DNA of 64,000 bases from Paramylibacter kogurei. GTDB lineage: Bacteria > Pseudomonadota > Alphaproteobacteria > Rhodobacterales > Rhodobacteraceae. A program made the translations under genes and the position numbers. Of this stretch, positions 41,338-50,761 are shown piece after piece. Location of the stretch: the NCBI RefSeq assembly GCF_002742285.1, contig NZ_MDGM01000012.1, positions 992,001-1,056,000 of the forward strand, read 5' to 3'. The notes beneath the pieces were generated by a model. The model did not search any database and was not told the DNA's origin. It saw only the letters and a program-made list of their open reading frames with translations. Positions within the stretch are counted from its first letter, which is position 1, and each line of letters starts with the position of its first letter.

Positions 41338-43605
41338 TTATGCGACTTTTGCGTCTGCTTTTTGATTATGTTCGGTGGAATTGCTGCCAAGTGGCAAAAT
41401 GATGCGCGCTAATGCGCCAGTGTGACGACACCCCTTAAATTTCTGGGCATCGATTAATTCGAGGGTTCCACCGTGTTCCTCGATAATCTTTTTCACAATC
41501 GACAGACCAAGCCCTGTCCCCTCGTCACGATGGGTGACATAGGGTTCAAACAGACGTGATCTGTTTTCCGCAGGAAGGCCAATGCCATTGTCTGCGATTG
41601 TAATTTCAACGGCGTCGTCATGCATTTGCATGGCAACTTTGATCTTGGGTTCAAACCCATCTTCAATGTCTTTTTCTTGATATGCTTCAATGGCTTCGCC
41701 GGCGTTTTTGATCAGATTGGTCAGCGCCTGACGGATCATTGTATCGTCGATATCCAGCCAAATGGTACCGGCACGATTTGACATGGAAATATGCACATCC
41801 GTTAACGCGGCCTTTTGTAAGACAACGGCATCTTTGACCAATGCGGTCAAATCATGATTGCGCTTATCTGGCTCTGGCATCCGTGCGAATTTGGAAAATT
41901 CATCAACAATGCGGCGTAAGTCATTGGTTTGACGCACAATAACATCAGTGTATTGTTTCAAATCATCTGATTGATCACCCAGCATCGGGCCAAATTTTCG
42001 GCTTACGCGTTCGGCGGATAATTGAATTGGCGTCAGTGGGTTTTTGATTTCATGTGCAATGCGCCGCGCGACATCACCCCATGCAGCCATGCGTTGCGCA
42101 GAAACCAAATCGGATACATCGTCAAAAGTGACAACATAACCTTCAACTTCGCCACCTTCTTCGCGCCGTTCCGCCATGCGCACCAGCAAAATTTCAGATG
42201 TGCCAGCACGTGTAAGGCTGATTTGGCGTTGTTTGGATGAAACGGTTTTATCCTCTACCTCGTGGAACAATTCGGAAAATTCGGGGATTGCATCGTCAAT
42301 TTCACGATCCATGTCACGGGCAAGATCAAGGTTTAACAACCGTTCCGCCGCGCTATTCATCACACGAATGCGCCCATCTTGGGACAGGCCAATCACCCCA
42401 GCGGTCACGCTGGACAATACGCCATCAAACAAACGACGGCGGCGTTCGGTTTCGATATTGGCAGCGATCAAATCATCGCGTTGTTTTTTCACCTGTGATG
42501 TCATGGTGTTAAACACACGGCTGAGCATCGCGATTTCATCATCGCCACGTTCTTCGACAACGCGCACATCAAAATCACCGCGCCCCAATCGTTGCGCGGC
42601 ACCCGCAAGCCGCCCAACGGGGCGTGCCAAACGTTCGGCAAAAATCAAACCAATCCAAATCGCAGACAGCGTAATAATCGCAGCAAACGCCAGATAAATC
42701 AGACTAAAATCAAACAACAAGCGATCGCGTTCGCTTTCCATTTGATTGTAAAACTGAACGGTTTCTTTGGTATCATCAAGCAAGCTTAGGATTTCACCAT
42801 CGACTTCGCGTGATACATATAAAAATCTGTCGGCAAAGCTTTCTAATCGGACAAGTGCGCGGAATTCATCGTTTGACCAATCTTCGATCACCACGGTTTT
42901 GCCCGCTATCGCGGCCTCTAGGTTTTCGGGTTTTGGTTCTTCAAATCCAAACAGATAGCTTTGTTCGCCCCGCGCGCGAAGCTCTGACCCGCCATCAATG
43001 ACATAGGCCTCTTTTAATCCGCGTTGCACATTTGTCTGAAGCTGCGTTAAGGCCACGCGCAATTCGCTGTCTTCTAAAAATGGTTGGCGACGTTTTAATT
43101 CGTTTAATGAACGCGCCAGCAATGCCACGTCTTCTTGTAAATCTTCGCGTTGTTCGGTTTCGTATGCTTGTGCTGCTGCTAGCGATGAACCAACCACATC
43201 ACGCACACGGTTGGAAAACCAACCTTCGAGCCCTGCGTTAATGATAAGTGCTGCGAATAACGCAACCAAAACGGTTGGGATCAATGCGATGATCGCAAAG
43301 ACGCCGCTTAATCGCATATGAAGCTGTGAACCAGCAGAATTGCGTTTTCGCGCGATATAAACCCGCGTGATGCTGGTTATCACCAAAGACACAATTAAAA
43401 TACCATAAATAAAGTCGGCAAAAATAATGCCACGCATGATTGGCGAACTGCCTGCATCGGCAATTGTACGAAGCGCAACGATCGTAAAAATGATGAGTAA
43501 CGGGCCAAGCGCCAACAACCCCCATGCGAATGTCATTCGCACACTGGAAAGTTTACGCCACCTGTTGAGCTTGTCGCCCAATCTTATCAGTGGGAACTGC
43601 CTCAT
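41338..43605 (-). CDS. ntrY: Nitrogen regulation sensor histidine kinase NtrY
   Basis: The 755-residue membrane kinase has three to four N-terminal membrane spans around a periplasmic loop. After the last span (about residues 300-325) come a HAMP domain (RLARPVGRLAGAAQRLGRGD), a PAS domain, the dimerisation histidine in RRIAHEIKNPLTPIQLSAERV, and the ATPase boxes NLIKNAGEAIE, DNGIGLP and GTGLGLSIVKKI. It lies 16 nt before ntrX. The periplasmic part suggests an envelope or extracellular signal; the ligand is unknown. Confidence 0.96.
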   Translation of the reverse strand: MRQFPLIRLGDKLNRWRKLSSVRMTFAWGLLALGPLLIIFTIVALRTIADAGSSPIMRGIIFADFIYGILIVSLVITSITRVYIARKRNSAGSQLHMRLSGVFAIIALIPTVLVALFAALIINAGLEGWFSNRVRDVVGSSLAAAQAYETEQREDLQEDVALLARSLNELKRRQPFLEDSELRVALTQLQTNVQRGLKEAYVIDGGSELRARGEQSYLFGFEEPKPENLEAAIAGKTVVIEDWSNDEFRALVRLESFADRFLYVSREVDGEILSLLDDTKETVQFYNQMESERDRLLFDFSLIYLAFAAIITLSAIWIGLIFAERLARPVGRLAGAAQRLGRGDFDVRVVEERGDDEIAMLSRVFNTMTSQVKKQRDDLIAANIETERRRRLFDGVLSSVTAGVIGLSQDGRIRVMNSAAERLLNLDLARDMDREIDDAIPEFSELFHEVEDKTVSSKQRQISLTRAGTSEILLVRMAERREEGGEVEGYVVTFDDVSDLVSAQRMAAWGDVARRIAHEIKNPLTPIQLSAERVSRKFGPMLGDQSDDLKQYTDVIVRQTNDLRRIVDEFSKFARMPEPDKRNHDLTALVKDAVVLQKAALTDVHISMSNRAGTIWLDIDDTMIRQALTNLIKNAGEAIEAYQEKDIEDGFEPKIKVAMQMHDDAVEITIADNGIGLPAENRSRLFEPYVTHRDEGTGLGLSIVKKIIEEHGGTLELIDAQKFKGCRHTGALARIILPLGSNSTEHNQKADAKVA

Positions 43606-43646
43606 AGAGTAACCGTTCCGTTTTTACCTCAGTACCTGTGGCGCTT

Positions 43647-45044
43647 TTACATCATTTTCTTACTGCGTGTCACGACAATATCGAGATCTGATATCTTTTT
43701 TCGCAAAGTATTGCGGTTTATGCCCAATAATTCGGCTGTTTTGATCTGATTTCCGCGTGTTGCAGCCAATGAAAGCGCGATCAAGGGCAACTCCACCTCT
43801 CGCAAGATACGGTTATACATGCCAGGTGGCGGTAATGCATCACCATGCAAATCGAAATACCGTTTAATATGCGCCTCCACCGCGGTGGATAGTTTTTCAC
43901 CTGACAGGTTATCATTTTCAGGTTTCATTCGTGGCATGGTCTGTAAGGATTCAGAAACAAATGAACCTGAAATTTCATCCTCTGGCGCCATAATCACCAT
44001 ACGATTTACGAAATTTTCCAATTCGCGCACATTCCCTGTCCATAATGCGGACCGCATATGTTCCAATGCCTTGGCGGAAATGGTTTTGCTGGGCAATCCA
44101 GTTGTCGCCGCTTGTTGCAAGAAATGATGCGTCAATTCGGCAATATCGCCCAAACGATCACGCAATGGTGGCAATGCGATGGGCACAACGTTCAGACGGT
44201 AAAACAAATCTTCACGAAAACTGCCTTCGTTTACCAAGTCGGCCAAAACACGCCGCGTGGATGAAATAAAGCGAAAGTTTTTCGCCTTAACCGCATCGGA
44301 ACGAAGCATTTCCAGCAAATGCACCTGTGAATCCGGTGTCATTTCGGCGATTTCATCCAAATAAATCGTGGCACCTTGAAGCGCGACATCAACGCCTTGG
44401 TCTTCGTGCCCACCCAGCAATATTCCCTCGATCTTATCTGCGGTCAGGGTTGGCGCATTGATCACAACGTAGTCTTCTTTGTTGCGATGTCCCAATTCAT
44501 GCAAGCTTCGCGCAAGCAGGCTTTTGCCCGCACCACTTTCGCCAGAAATCATCACGCTCAGATCCGTGTTCAATACGCGGGCCAGCAAACGGTAAACCTC
44601 TTGCATGGCGGGCGCACTCCCGATCAGGGGTAAATCCTGACCTTTGGATACATCCAATGTGTTGTGCAAATCCGACGGGCCACCCTGTGACAAAGCCTTG
44701 TTAACTTTGGACAGTAACTCTTTCAAATCAAAGGGTTTTGGCAGATAATCGTAAGCGCCAGATTCCGATGCTTTGATCGCGGTCATCACCGTATTTTGTG
44801 CCGAAATAACGATCACGGGCAATTCGGGGCGTTTGCGTTTGATGGATGGCAATAATTCCAAGCCATTGCCATCTGGTAACATCACATCGGATACGATGGC
44901 GTCACCTTCGCCCTCTTCGACCCAGCGCCATAATGTATTCACGCTGCCTGTCGAGCGCACCTTACAACCAGCGCGCGTCAATGCTTGTGTCAGCACCGTG
45001 CGAATAGTGCGATCGTCGTCTGCAACCAATACTGTACCGTCCAT
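43647..45044 (-). CDS. ntrC: Nitrogen regulation response regulator NtrC, sigma-70 type lacking GAFTGA
   Basis: The 465-residue protein has a receiver domain with Asp53 (IVSDVMLPDGNG), an AAA+ domain with Walker A GESGAGKS at about 168-175 and Walker B IYLDEIAEM, and a C-terminal Fis-like helix-turn-helix (NQIKTAELLGINRNTLRKK). Between LLGGHEDQ and ALQGATIYLDE only a few residues remain where the GAFTGA loop should be. This deletion is known from Rhodobacter capsulatus NtrC, which activates sigma-70 promoters. The ATG overlaps the ntrB stop by one base. TGCAC motifs upstream of dusB and amtB are candidate targets. Confidence 0.95.
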   Translation of the reverse strand: MDGTVLVADDDRTIRTVLTQALTRAGCKVRSTGSVNTLWRWVEEGEGDAIVSDVMLPDGNGLELLPSIKRKRPELPVIVISAQNTVMTAIKASESGAYDYLPKPFDLKELLSKVNKALSQGGPSDLHNTLDVSKGQDLPLIGSAPAMQEVYRLLARVLNTDLSVMISGESGAGKSLLARSLHELGHRNKEDYVVINAPTLTADKIEGILLGGHEDQGVDVALQGATIYLDEIAEMTPDSQVHLLEMLRSDAVKAKNFRFISSTRRVLADLVNEGSFREDLFYRLNVVPIALPPLRDRLGDIAELTHHFLQQAATTGLPSKTISAKALEHMRSALWTGNVRELENFVNRMVIMAPEDEISGSFVSESLQTMPRMKPENDNLSGEKLSTAVEAHIKRYFDLHGDALPPPGMYNRILREVELPLIALSLAATRGNQIKTAELLGINRNTLRKKISDLDIVVTRSKKMM

Positions 45045-46123
45045 TACACCGTTTCCTTTTGTTTTTTCCAGATCGGCAAACGCACGATAAACGTGGTGCG
45101 TCCTTCGCCGCTGCTACATTCAATTAACCCGCCATGGCTGCCGATGATTTTTGAGACAAGCGACAGGCCAAGCCCCGTGCCATTCACCTTGCTTGAAACG
45201 AAGGGTTCGAAAATTTCTTTGATCAACGTGTCGGGGATGCCCTTGCCGTTATCCGTGACTTCGATTTGCAGCGGCAGGTTTTCGGTTTTATGTCCCGACA
45301 CCGCAAATTTCACGCCTGAATTATACGAAGTGCGCAGCTTGATAATACCGCCGCGATCATCCACGGATTCGACTGCGTTTTTGATCAGGTTTTGAAACAC
45401 CTGAAGCAATAAATCCGCATCCCCAGCCGCATCTGGCAATGATGGGTCAAAGTTTTTGTCAAAGGTCACATGCGCACCATATCCCGCCCGTGCAGAAGCA
45501 GAAGCGCGATCCAGCACATCGTGGATATTCACCGATGCGCGCCCAATTGGGCGTTGGTCGCCAAAATGTTCCACACGATCCACCAGTTTTCCGATGCGTT
45601 TCGCCTCCTGCCCGATCATTTCGGCCAGTTTGGAATCTTCTGCATCTGCATTCATCGCCAATAATTGCGATGCGCCAATAATGCCCGCCAATGGATTGCG
45701 GATTTCATGGGCAAGGGTTGCGGCCATCGCGCTCACGGAACGCGCCGCTGTCATATGGCCCAGTGATTGGCTCATTTTTTGCGCAACCCCCGTTGGTTGA
45801 ATAATCAACAGGATCTTGCCCCGATCAACATCCAAAAAATGCACATGCAAATTACAGGGTAAAACGCTGCGCTCTGCCGTGGCGACATCGACGCCGTATT
45901 GCGTAAACGAAGATGTCTGTTCATGTGCCTGTCGGATGGTTTCAATCACAATCGAATTTTTGCCAAAATAGCGCGACAATGGTTTGCCCATCATCTGTTT
46001 AACCGAAGTTTGCGCCAATTGTTCGGATGCGGGGTTGCCCCGTTCGATCAAATTATCACGCCCCACCACAAACGCAGGAAATGGTAACGTTTCCCAGATC
46101 AATTCAAGCGATATATCTGTCAT
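45044..46123 (-). CDS. ntrB: Nitrogen regulation sensor kinase/phosphatase NtrB
   Basis: The 359-residue soluble kinase has an N-terminal PAS domain (about residues 10-115), the phospho-accepting His in AATLAHEIRNPLAGIIGASQL, and ATPase boxes NLIKNAVESV, DNGKGIP and GTGLGLSLVSKI. It phosphorylates NtrC under nitrogen limitation and is controlled by PII proteins, whose genes are not in the window. It overlaps dusB by 4 nt (ATGA) and ntrC by 1 nt, so dusB-ntrB-ntrC are coupled. Confidence 0.96.
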   Translation of the reverse strand: MTDISLELIWETLPFPAFVVGRDNLIERGNPASEQLAQTSVKQMMGKPLSRYFGKNSIVIETIRQAHEQTSSFTQYGVDVATAERSVLPCNLHVHFLDVDRGKILLIIQPTGVAQKMSQSLGHMTAARSVSAMAATLAHEIRNPLAGIIGASQLLAMNADAEDSKLAEMIGQEAKRIGKLVDRVEHFGDQRPIGRASVNIHDVLDRASASARAGYGAHVTFDKNFDPSLPDAAGDADLLLQVFQNLIKNAVESVDDRGGIIKLRTSYNSGVKFAVSGHKTENLPLQIEVTDNGKGIPDTLIKEIFEPFVSSKVNGTGLGLSLVSKIIGSHGGLIECSSGEGRTTFIVRLPIWKKQKETV

Positions 46124-47103
46124 GCTGCCACCTGAATATGTTCGGGGAAATCTGCGATTAAACGTCTGGTTTCATGAATATCTTTTTGGGTCAAAACCCG
46201 TTTGCGCATTTCGGGTGAAAGGTTCATATCATCCATATACCAACCCAAATGTTTACGTGCGACGCGGTTACCCAATTCATCACCGTAAAAATCAAGCATT
46301 GCATTGTAATGATTCAAAATCATATCAATCAATGCCTGTCCCGTTGGGATTTTGGGCGCTTTCGTACCATAAATTTGCGATGCAATTTGGGCCAAGACCC
46401 AGGGTTTGCCATAACTGCCCCGTCCGATCATAATGCCATCGGCACCTGATTGGGATAACGCGCTGCGTGCTGATGTGGCATCCACAATATCGCCATTTGC
46501 GATTACGGGTATTTCAACCGCGTCTTTGACCGCACGAATTGCGTTCCAATTGGCATGGCCTTTGTAAAACTGTTGGCGCGTGCGTCCGTGAATCGTCACC
46601 ATTTTCACACCCGCACCCTGTGCCCAAGCGGCAATTTGCGGGGCGTTATGGCTTTCGTCATCCCAACCCAGGCGCATTTTTAGCGTCACGGGAACATCCA
46701 CTGCGCGAACAACCGCATCGATCAGCGTTAACGCAAATTCGGGTTCCTTCATCAACGCACTGCCGGAATACCCCTGTGTTACCTTTTTCGCAGGACAGCC
46801 CATATTGATATCAATTATTTTCGCGCCATTGCCTGCGCAAATCTTGGCGCATTCCGCCATCCAATGCGCATCGCGACCAGCGATTTGAACCGATGTACCC
46901 TCTACATCAAACCCAAGTTCAGCACGCGCACGCACAGATGCGCGTTCTTGTACCATTTCTTGGCTAGCAACCATTTCAGACACGACCAAGCCCGCACCAA
47001 AGGATTTTACCAAATTACGATAAGGTAAGTCTGTAATCCCCGCCAAAGGCGACAAAAGCACAGGAGGCATGATTGCCTGTTTTCCAATCAGAATAGAAGC
47101 CAT
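46120..47103 (-). CDS. dusB: tRNA dihydrouridine synthase DusB (NifR3)
   Basis: The 327-residue flavoenzyme reduces uridine in tRNA to dihydrouridine. Family motifs are LSPLAGITDLPYRNLVKSFGAGLVVSEMV, IDINMGCPAKKVTQGYSGSALM with the catalytic Cys, VTIHGRTRQQFYKG, and IGRGSYGKPWVLAQI. It was originally named nifR3 because it heads the ntrBC operon in Rhodobacter, as here. The start is taken as ATG 47103; the frame extends to a TTG at 47139 that would cross one TGCAC motif. No good Shine-Dalgarno is visible for either. Confidence 0.94.
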   Translation of the reverse strand: MASILIGKQAIMPPVLLSPLAGITDLPYRNLVKSFGAGLVVSEMVASQEMVQERASVRARAELGFDVEGTSVQIAGRDAHWMAECAKICAGNGAKIIDINMGCPAKKVTQGYSGSALMKEPEFALTLIDAVVRAVDVPVTLKMRLGWDDESHNAPQIAAWAQGAGVKMVTIHGRTRQQFYKGHANWNAIRAVKDAVEIPVIANGDIVDATSARSALSQSGADGIMIGRGSYGKPWVLAQIASQIYGTKAPKIPTGQALIDMILNHYNAMLDFYGDELGNRVARKHLGWYMDDMNLSPEMRKRVLTQKDIHETRRLIADFPEHIQVAA

Positions 47104-47115
47104 GATTAATATATG

Positions 47116-47155
47116 TGCACTAAAATTGGTTGGGCGCAATCACAAATTTTGTGCA
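47116..47155. promoter_or_regulatory. Two opposed TGCAC motifs upstream of dusB-ntrBC (candidate NtrC sites)
   Basis: TGCACTAAAATTGGTTG (47116-47132, plus strand) and TGCACAAAATTTGTG (47155-47141, minus strand) face each other. The first resembles the enterobacterial NtrC consensus TGCAC-N7-GTGCA in its left arm. They lie between dusB and ispD, close to the dusB start, a position fit for autoregulation. Confidence 0.4.
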
Positions 47156-47230
47156 CCGCAATATTAATTAGGCGATTACCAATATAAAACGCACGTTGCC
47201 ACGCGAAAATACGCCGCTATAAGCGGTATC

Positions 47231-47893
47231 ATGACAATTGCAGCACTTATCGTGGCCGCTGGCCGAGGCACCCGCGCAGGCGGTGAAACACCCAAGCAAT
47301 ATCGTGCATTGGGCAATAAAACTGTTATCTATCATACAATTATGAACCTTTTGGCACATGATGATATTTCTAAAATACGTGTTGCGATTCACGCTGATGA
47401 TGTTGCGTTGTTTCATGACGCTACACGAAATATTGATGATGCACGGCTTGTCGGGCACATTATCGGCGGCGCAAGCCGGAGCGAAACCGTGCGCTTGGGT
47501 TTGGAATCAATCAGTGCGGAATATGTATTAATCCATGACGGCGCACGCCCATTGTTGCCAATTGAAACGCTGACCCGTGTGATAGATCAGGTGCAGATAA
47601 CAGGTGCTGCATTTTGCGCCCTGCCCATCACCGATGCGATTTGGGCGGTCGATGATGGGCAGGCAACAACGGCGCAGCCACGCGATACATTCTGGCGTGC
47701 ACAAACACCCCAAGCGTTTGAAACCGCCAAAATTTTGGCTGCGCATCGCGCAACGGATACCCCTGCGGATGACGATGTTGCGATTGCACGGCGTGCTGGT
47801 ATGGACGTTGATGTTGTGCTTGGATCAGAGCGAAATATAAAAATAACACATGCTGGCGATTTTGCGCTGGCGGAAAAATTGCTGAGGGAATGA
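47231..47893 (+). CDS. ispD: 2-C-methyl-D-erythritol 4-phosphate cytidylyltransferase
   Basis: The 220-residue enzyme couples CTP to methylerythritol phosphate in the MEP isoprenoid pathway. The nucleotide-binding motif is [23 protein letters not shown], followed by [12 protein letters not shown] and [16 protein letters not shown]. It is divergent from dusB, and followed after 1 nt by ispF. In many alphaproteobacteria ispD and ispF are fused; here they remain separate with the stop and GTG start nearly touching. Confidence 0.96.
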   Translation: MTIAALIVAAGRGTRAGGETPKQYRALGNKTVIYHTIMNLLAHDDISKIRVAIHADDVALFHDATRNIDDARLVGHIIGGASRSETVRLGLESISAEYVLIHDGARPLLPIETLTRVIDQVQITGAAFCALPITDAIWAVDDGQATTAQPRDTFWRAQTPQAFETAKILAAHRATDTPADDDVAIARRAGMDVDVVLGSERNIKITHAGDFALAEKLLRE

Positions 47894-47894
47894 C

Positions 47895-48377
47895 GTGATC
47901 GACATACGCACAGGGAACGGGTTTGATGTACATGCGCTGGGCGCTGGTGATCATGTGATTTTGAATGGAATTAAAATTCCACATAATAAATCAATGATTG
48001 GTCATTCGGATGCAGATGTTGCCATGCACGCAATTACTGACGCTCTCTTTGGCGCCGTGGCACAGGGTGATATCGGACGCTGGTTCCCACCAAGCGATCC
48101 ACAGTGGAAAGGTGCCAGTTCAGATATTTTCCTGCGCAAAGCAGTTGAAACTGTGCGCGATTTGGGATTCCAGATTAGCAATGTCGATTGCACCATTATC
48201 TGTGAAATGCCGAAAATTACCCCACATGCCCCTGCCATGCGTGAAAATATTGCAGGGATATTAAACATTGATCTGGATCGCGTTTCGATCAAGGCAACAA
48301 CGTCAGAAAAGCTCGGCTTTACTGGTCGAAATGAGGGCATTGCCACATTGGCAACGGCAACGGTGATCAAACAATGA
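47895..48377 (+). CDS. ispF: 2-C-methyl-D-erythritol 2,4-cyclodiphosphate synthase
   Basis: The 160-residue trimeric enzyme forms the cyclic diphosphate of the MEP pathway. Zinc ligands lie in [13 protein letters not shown] (DxH) and in [19 protein letters not shown]; the CDP-binding [16 protein letters not shown] is intact. The start is GTG 47895. The stop overlaps the pgpA ATG. Confidence 0.97.
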   Translation: MIDIRTGNGFDVHALGAGDHVILNGIKIPHNKSMIGHSDADVAMHAITDALFGAVAQGDIGRWFPPSDPQWKGASSDIFLRKAVETVRDLGFQISNVDCTIICEMPKITPHAPAMRENIAGILNIDLDRVSIKATTSEKLGFTGRNEGIATLATATVIKQ

Positions 48378-48865
48378 CACGCTTTATTGCAACTTGGTTT
48401 TATTCAGGGCTGGCACCACGTGCACCTGGCACATTTGGATCATTGGCCGCACTGCCATTTGCATATGTATTACACATGTTTGGGCAATGGTGGTGGTTGG
48501 CCATTGCGGCGGTGATTGTGTTTTTCATTGGCTGGTGGGCAACCGCACTGGAAACCAAAGGCAAGGATGATCACGACCCGTCCGAAATTGTTATTGACGA
48601 GGTTGCGGGCCAATGGATCGCGTTGATCCCTGTCAGCTTTGCCGCGTCTTACCATCCGGAATTTCCATTCTCACACGGTGAATTGTTTATCTACAGCCTG
48701 CTCGCTTTCGCATTGTTCCGCTTGTTTGACATCACAAAACCATTCCCCGTTAGCTGGGCCGATAAGAAAGACACAGCATTTGGGGTGATGATGGATGATG
48801 TGCTGGCGGGCATCATGGCCGCGATCTGTATCGTTGCCCTATTTCGCATTCAGGATATGTTTTGA
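48374..48865 (+). CDS. pgpA: Phosphatidylglycerophosphatase A
   Basis: The 163-residue membrane phosphatase converts phosphatidylglycerophosphate to phosphatidylglycerol. Signatures are [17 protein letters not shown] near the N-terminus, [13 protein letters not shown] mid-protein and [18 protein letters not shown], with about four hydrophobic spans. It overlaps ispF (ATGA) and cinA (TGATG), so the run ispD-ispF-pgpA-cinA is tightly coupled. Confidence 0.94.
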   Translation: MTRFIATWFYSGLAPRAPGTFGSLAALPFAYVLHMFGQWWWLAIAAVIVFFIGWWATALETKGKDDHDPSEIVIDEVAGQWIALIPVSFAASYHPEFPFSHGELFIYSLLAFALFRLFDITKPFPVSWADKKDTAFGVMMDDVLAGIMAAICIVALFRIQDMF

Positions 48866-49350
48866 TGTCAGAACTGGTCGAAACGATTTTGGAATCTGCA
48901 CGCAATCGTGGCATTACCATCGCCACCGCAGAAAGCTGTACCGCAGGTATGATCAGCGCGGCATTAACCGATGTTGCAGGATCATCCGATGTATTTGATC
49001 GCGGATTCGTAACCTATACCAACGATTCCAAACAACAGATGCTGGGCGTGAACGGCCATACATTGCAAAAATTTGGCGCAGTCTCTGAACAGGTTGCGCG
49101 TGAAATGTGTGTGGGCGCATTAAAACATTCCGATGCAAACCTTGCCGTCGCGGTCACAGGCATCGCAGGCCCCGGCGGATCAGAACACAAACCCGAAGGC
49201 CGCGTTTGTTTTGGCGTGGTGCGCACTGGCAATGAACCATCGGTTGAAACCGTTGAATTTGGCGCCATTGGTCGTGCAAATGTGCGTCAAAAAACGGTAG
49301 AACATGCGTTGGCGTTGTTATTTGCGCAAATAAATGCAGCAAAACTATAA
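48865..49350 (+). CDS. pncC: CinA-family nicotinamide-nucleotide amidase (PncC)
   Basis: The 161-residue protein is the CinA C-terminal domain as a stand-alone enzyme that deamidates NMN to nicotinate mononucleotide in the pyridine nucleotide cycle. Family motifs are TIATAESCTAGMISAALTDVAGSS and AVTGIAGPGGSEHKPEGRVCFG. It lacks the N-terminal MoCF domain of full CinA. ATG 48865 overlaps the pgpA stop; a TTG one codon upstream is possible. Confidence 0.93.
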   Translation: MSELVETILESARNRGITIATAESCTAGMISAALTDVAGSSDVFDRGFVTYTNDSKQQMLGVNGHTLQKFGAVSEQVAREMCVGALKHSDANLAVAVTGIAGPGGSEHKPEGRVCFGVVRTGNEPSVETVEFGAIGRANVRQKTVEHALALLFAQINAAKL

Positions 49351-49389
49351 TAACCAATTGGTAATTTTTTAGGCTAACACCGTAATTTC

Positions 49390-49488
49390 TGCACACAATT
49401 TAAACAATTACTCGCAACTGCACATTAATTTGGCGTAATGACCGCAGGTTAAGCAATCCGCGCCTTGATCATGCACAATTTCGTGGCA
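49390..49488. promoter_or_regulatory. Three TGCAC motifs upstream of amtB (candidate NtrC sites)
   Basis: TGCACACAATTTAAACA (49390), TGCACATTAATTTGGCG (49419) and TGCACAATTTCGTGGCA (49472) share TGCAC followed within a few bases by AATTT, and lie 29 and 53 bp apart. The same core occurs upstream of dusB-ntrBC. amtB is a classic NtrC target, so these are candidate activator sites. No convincing sigma-54 promoter is seen. Confidence 0.4.
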
Positions 49489-49528
49489 TAGACCCTGACA
49501 AAGAAAAAAATCAAAGGGAAATGTTCTT

Positions 49529-50710
49529 ATGAATGGTGCAGATACAGCATGGATCATTGTCGCAACGGCACTGGTTCTGTTTATGACCTTACCTGGCCTT
49601 GCGTTGTTTTACGGCGGCTTGGTGCGCGCACGAAATGTGCTGAGTGTTTTTATGCAATGTTTTGCAATTGCATGTTTGATGTCGGTTCTTTGGCTGGCAT
49701 TTGGGTATTCCATCGCTTTTGGTGATGGCAATATGTATTGGGGCGGTTTGGGCAAAATGTTCCTCAACGGCGTTGATGCCGATAGCCTGTCTGGGACAAT
49801 CCCAGAAATCCTATTTTTCGCATTCCAAATGACATTTGCGATTATCACCCCTGCCCTGATTGTTGGCGCTTATGTTGAACGGATCAGCTTTGCGTTCGTC
49901 ATGACATTTTCGGGGCTTTGGATGTTGCTGTGTTATGCACCAGTTGTGCATTGGATTTGGGGCGGCGGATTGCTCGCAGGTGGCGAAGGCGCATTATTCG
50001 CTGACGCTGTGAATGATTTTGCCGGTGGTATCGTGGTGCACGAAACCGCGGGTCTGGCCGCATTGGTCATTGCCGTGGTTTTGGGTGGACGTCGCAAGAA
50101 AAACGTACCCCCACATAATCCAGGTTTCGTAATGTTGGGTGCTGGTATGTTGTGGGTCGGTTGGTTCGGCTTTAACGGCGGATCACAGTTGGCTGCGGAT
50201 GGTGGTGCGGCGATGGCATTGACGGTGACACATTTGTCAGCGGCAACTGCATCGCTGACTTGGGCTGCATGGGAACGCATAAAATACGGCAAAGCATCCT
50301 TGGTTGGCATGGTCACAGGGACAATCGCAGGCCTTGCATCCATTACACCCGCATCTGGTTCTGTTGGCCCGATTGAGGCGTTAATCATCGGTGGGATCGC
50401 CGGCATCATGTGCCAGGAAATGTGCTGGGTCATCAAAGAATGGTTGAACATTGACGATACATTGGATGTGTTCGCTGTGCACGGCATTGGCGGCATGTTT
50501 GGCATCATCATGCTGGCATTGTTTGGCCACGCAAGCTGGACCGCGCAATTGGGCGGATTGGTTGTTGTTGGTCTATTCACATTGGTTGTGACATTCGTAT
50601 TGGTGAAACTGGTTGCGCTGGTCTTCCCAATTCGCGTGAGCGAAGAGGACGAGATCACAGGGCTTGATCTGGCATCACACGGCGAACGCGCATACGATCA
50701 CGCATCGTAA
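49529..50710 (+). CDS. amtB: Ammonium transporter (Amt family)
   Basis: The 393-residue protein has about 11 membrane spans and the Amt motif set: LPGLALFYGGLVRARNVLS in the first span, GGGLLAGGEGALFADAVNDFAGGIVVHETAGLAAL with the first pore His, and FAVHGIGGMFGIIML with the second. It conducts ammonium across the inner membrane under nitrogen limitation. No glnK is adjacent, unlike the frequent glnK-amtB pair, so PII control would come from elsewhere. AAAGGGAAA precedes the ATG. A terminator at 50736-50761 follows. Confidence 0.96.
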   Translation: MNGADTAWIIVATALVLFMTLPGLALFYGGLVRARNVLSVFMQCFAIACLMSVLWLAFGYSIAFGDGNMYWGGLGKMFLNGVDADSLSGTIPEILFFAFQMTFAIITPALIVGAYVERISFAFVMTFSGLWMLLCYAPVVHWIWGGGLLAGGEGALFADAVNDFAGGIVVHETAGLAALVIAVVLGGRRKKNVPPHNPGFVMLGAGMLWVGWFGFNGGSQLAADGGAAMALTVTHLSAATASLTWAAWERIKYGKASLVGMVTGTIAGLASITPASGSVGPIEALIIGGIAGIMCQEMCWVIKEWLNIDDTLDVFAVHGIGGMFGIIMLALFGHASWTAQLGGLVVVGLFTLVVTFVLVKLVALVFPIRVSEEDEITGLDLASHGERAYDHAS

Positions 50711-50735
50711 TAAATTTACTATAAAGGTGCATTTG

Positions 50736-50761
50736 GCCGTCCCTTCGGGGGCGGCTTTTTT
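50736..50761 (+). terminator. Rho-independent terminator of amtB
   Basis: GCCGTCCC (50736-50743) pairs with GGGGCGGC (50748-50755) around TTCG, followed by six T residues. It acts on the plus strand only. Confidence 0.85.

Noticed and set aside
47104..47139. Longer dusB start at TTG 47139
   Set aside because: It would cross a candidate regulatory motif, lacks a Shine-Dalgarno and adds residues not typical of DusB.
49353..49362. ACCAATTGGT palindrome followed by a T-run after pncC, as a terminator
   Set aside because: The palindrome has no loop and is AT-rich in its centre; a stable terminator hairpin cannot form.
49465..49510. Sigma-54 promoter upstream of amtB
   Set aside because: TGGCAT is present but no GC at -12 spacing follows, and the NtrC in this window lacks the sigma-54 contact loop.
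49933..50658. 241-codon minus-strand frame opposite amtB
   Set aside because: It is a shadow of the ammonium channel gene; composition (Pro, Thr, Asn, Ser) is that of reversed hydrophobic codons.
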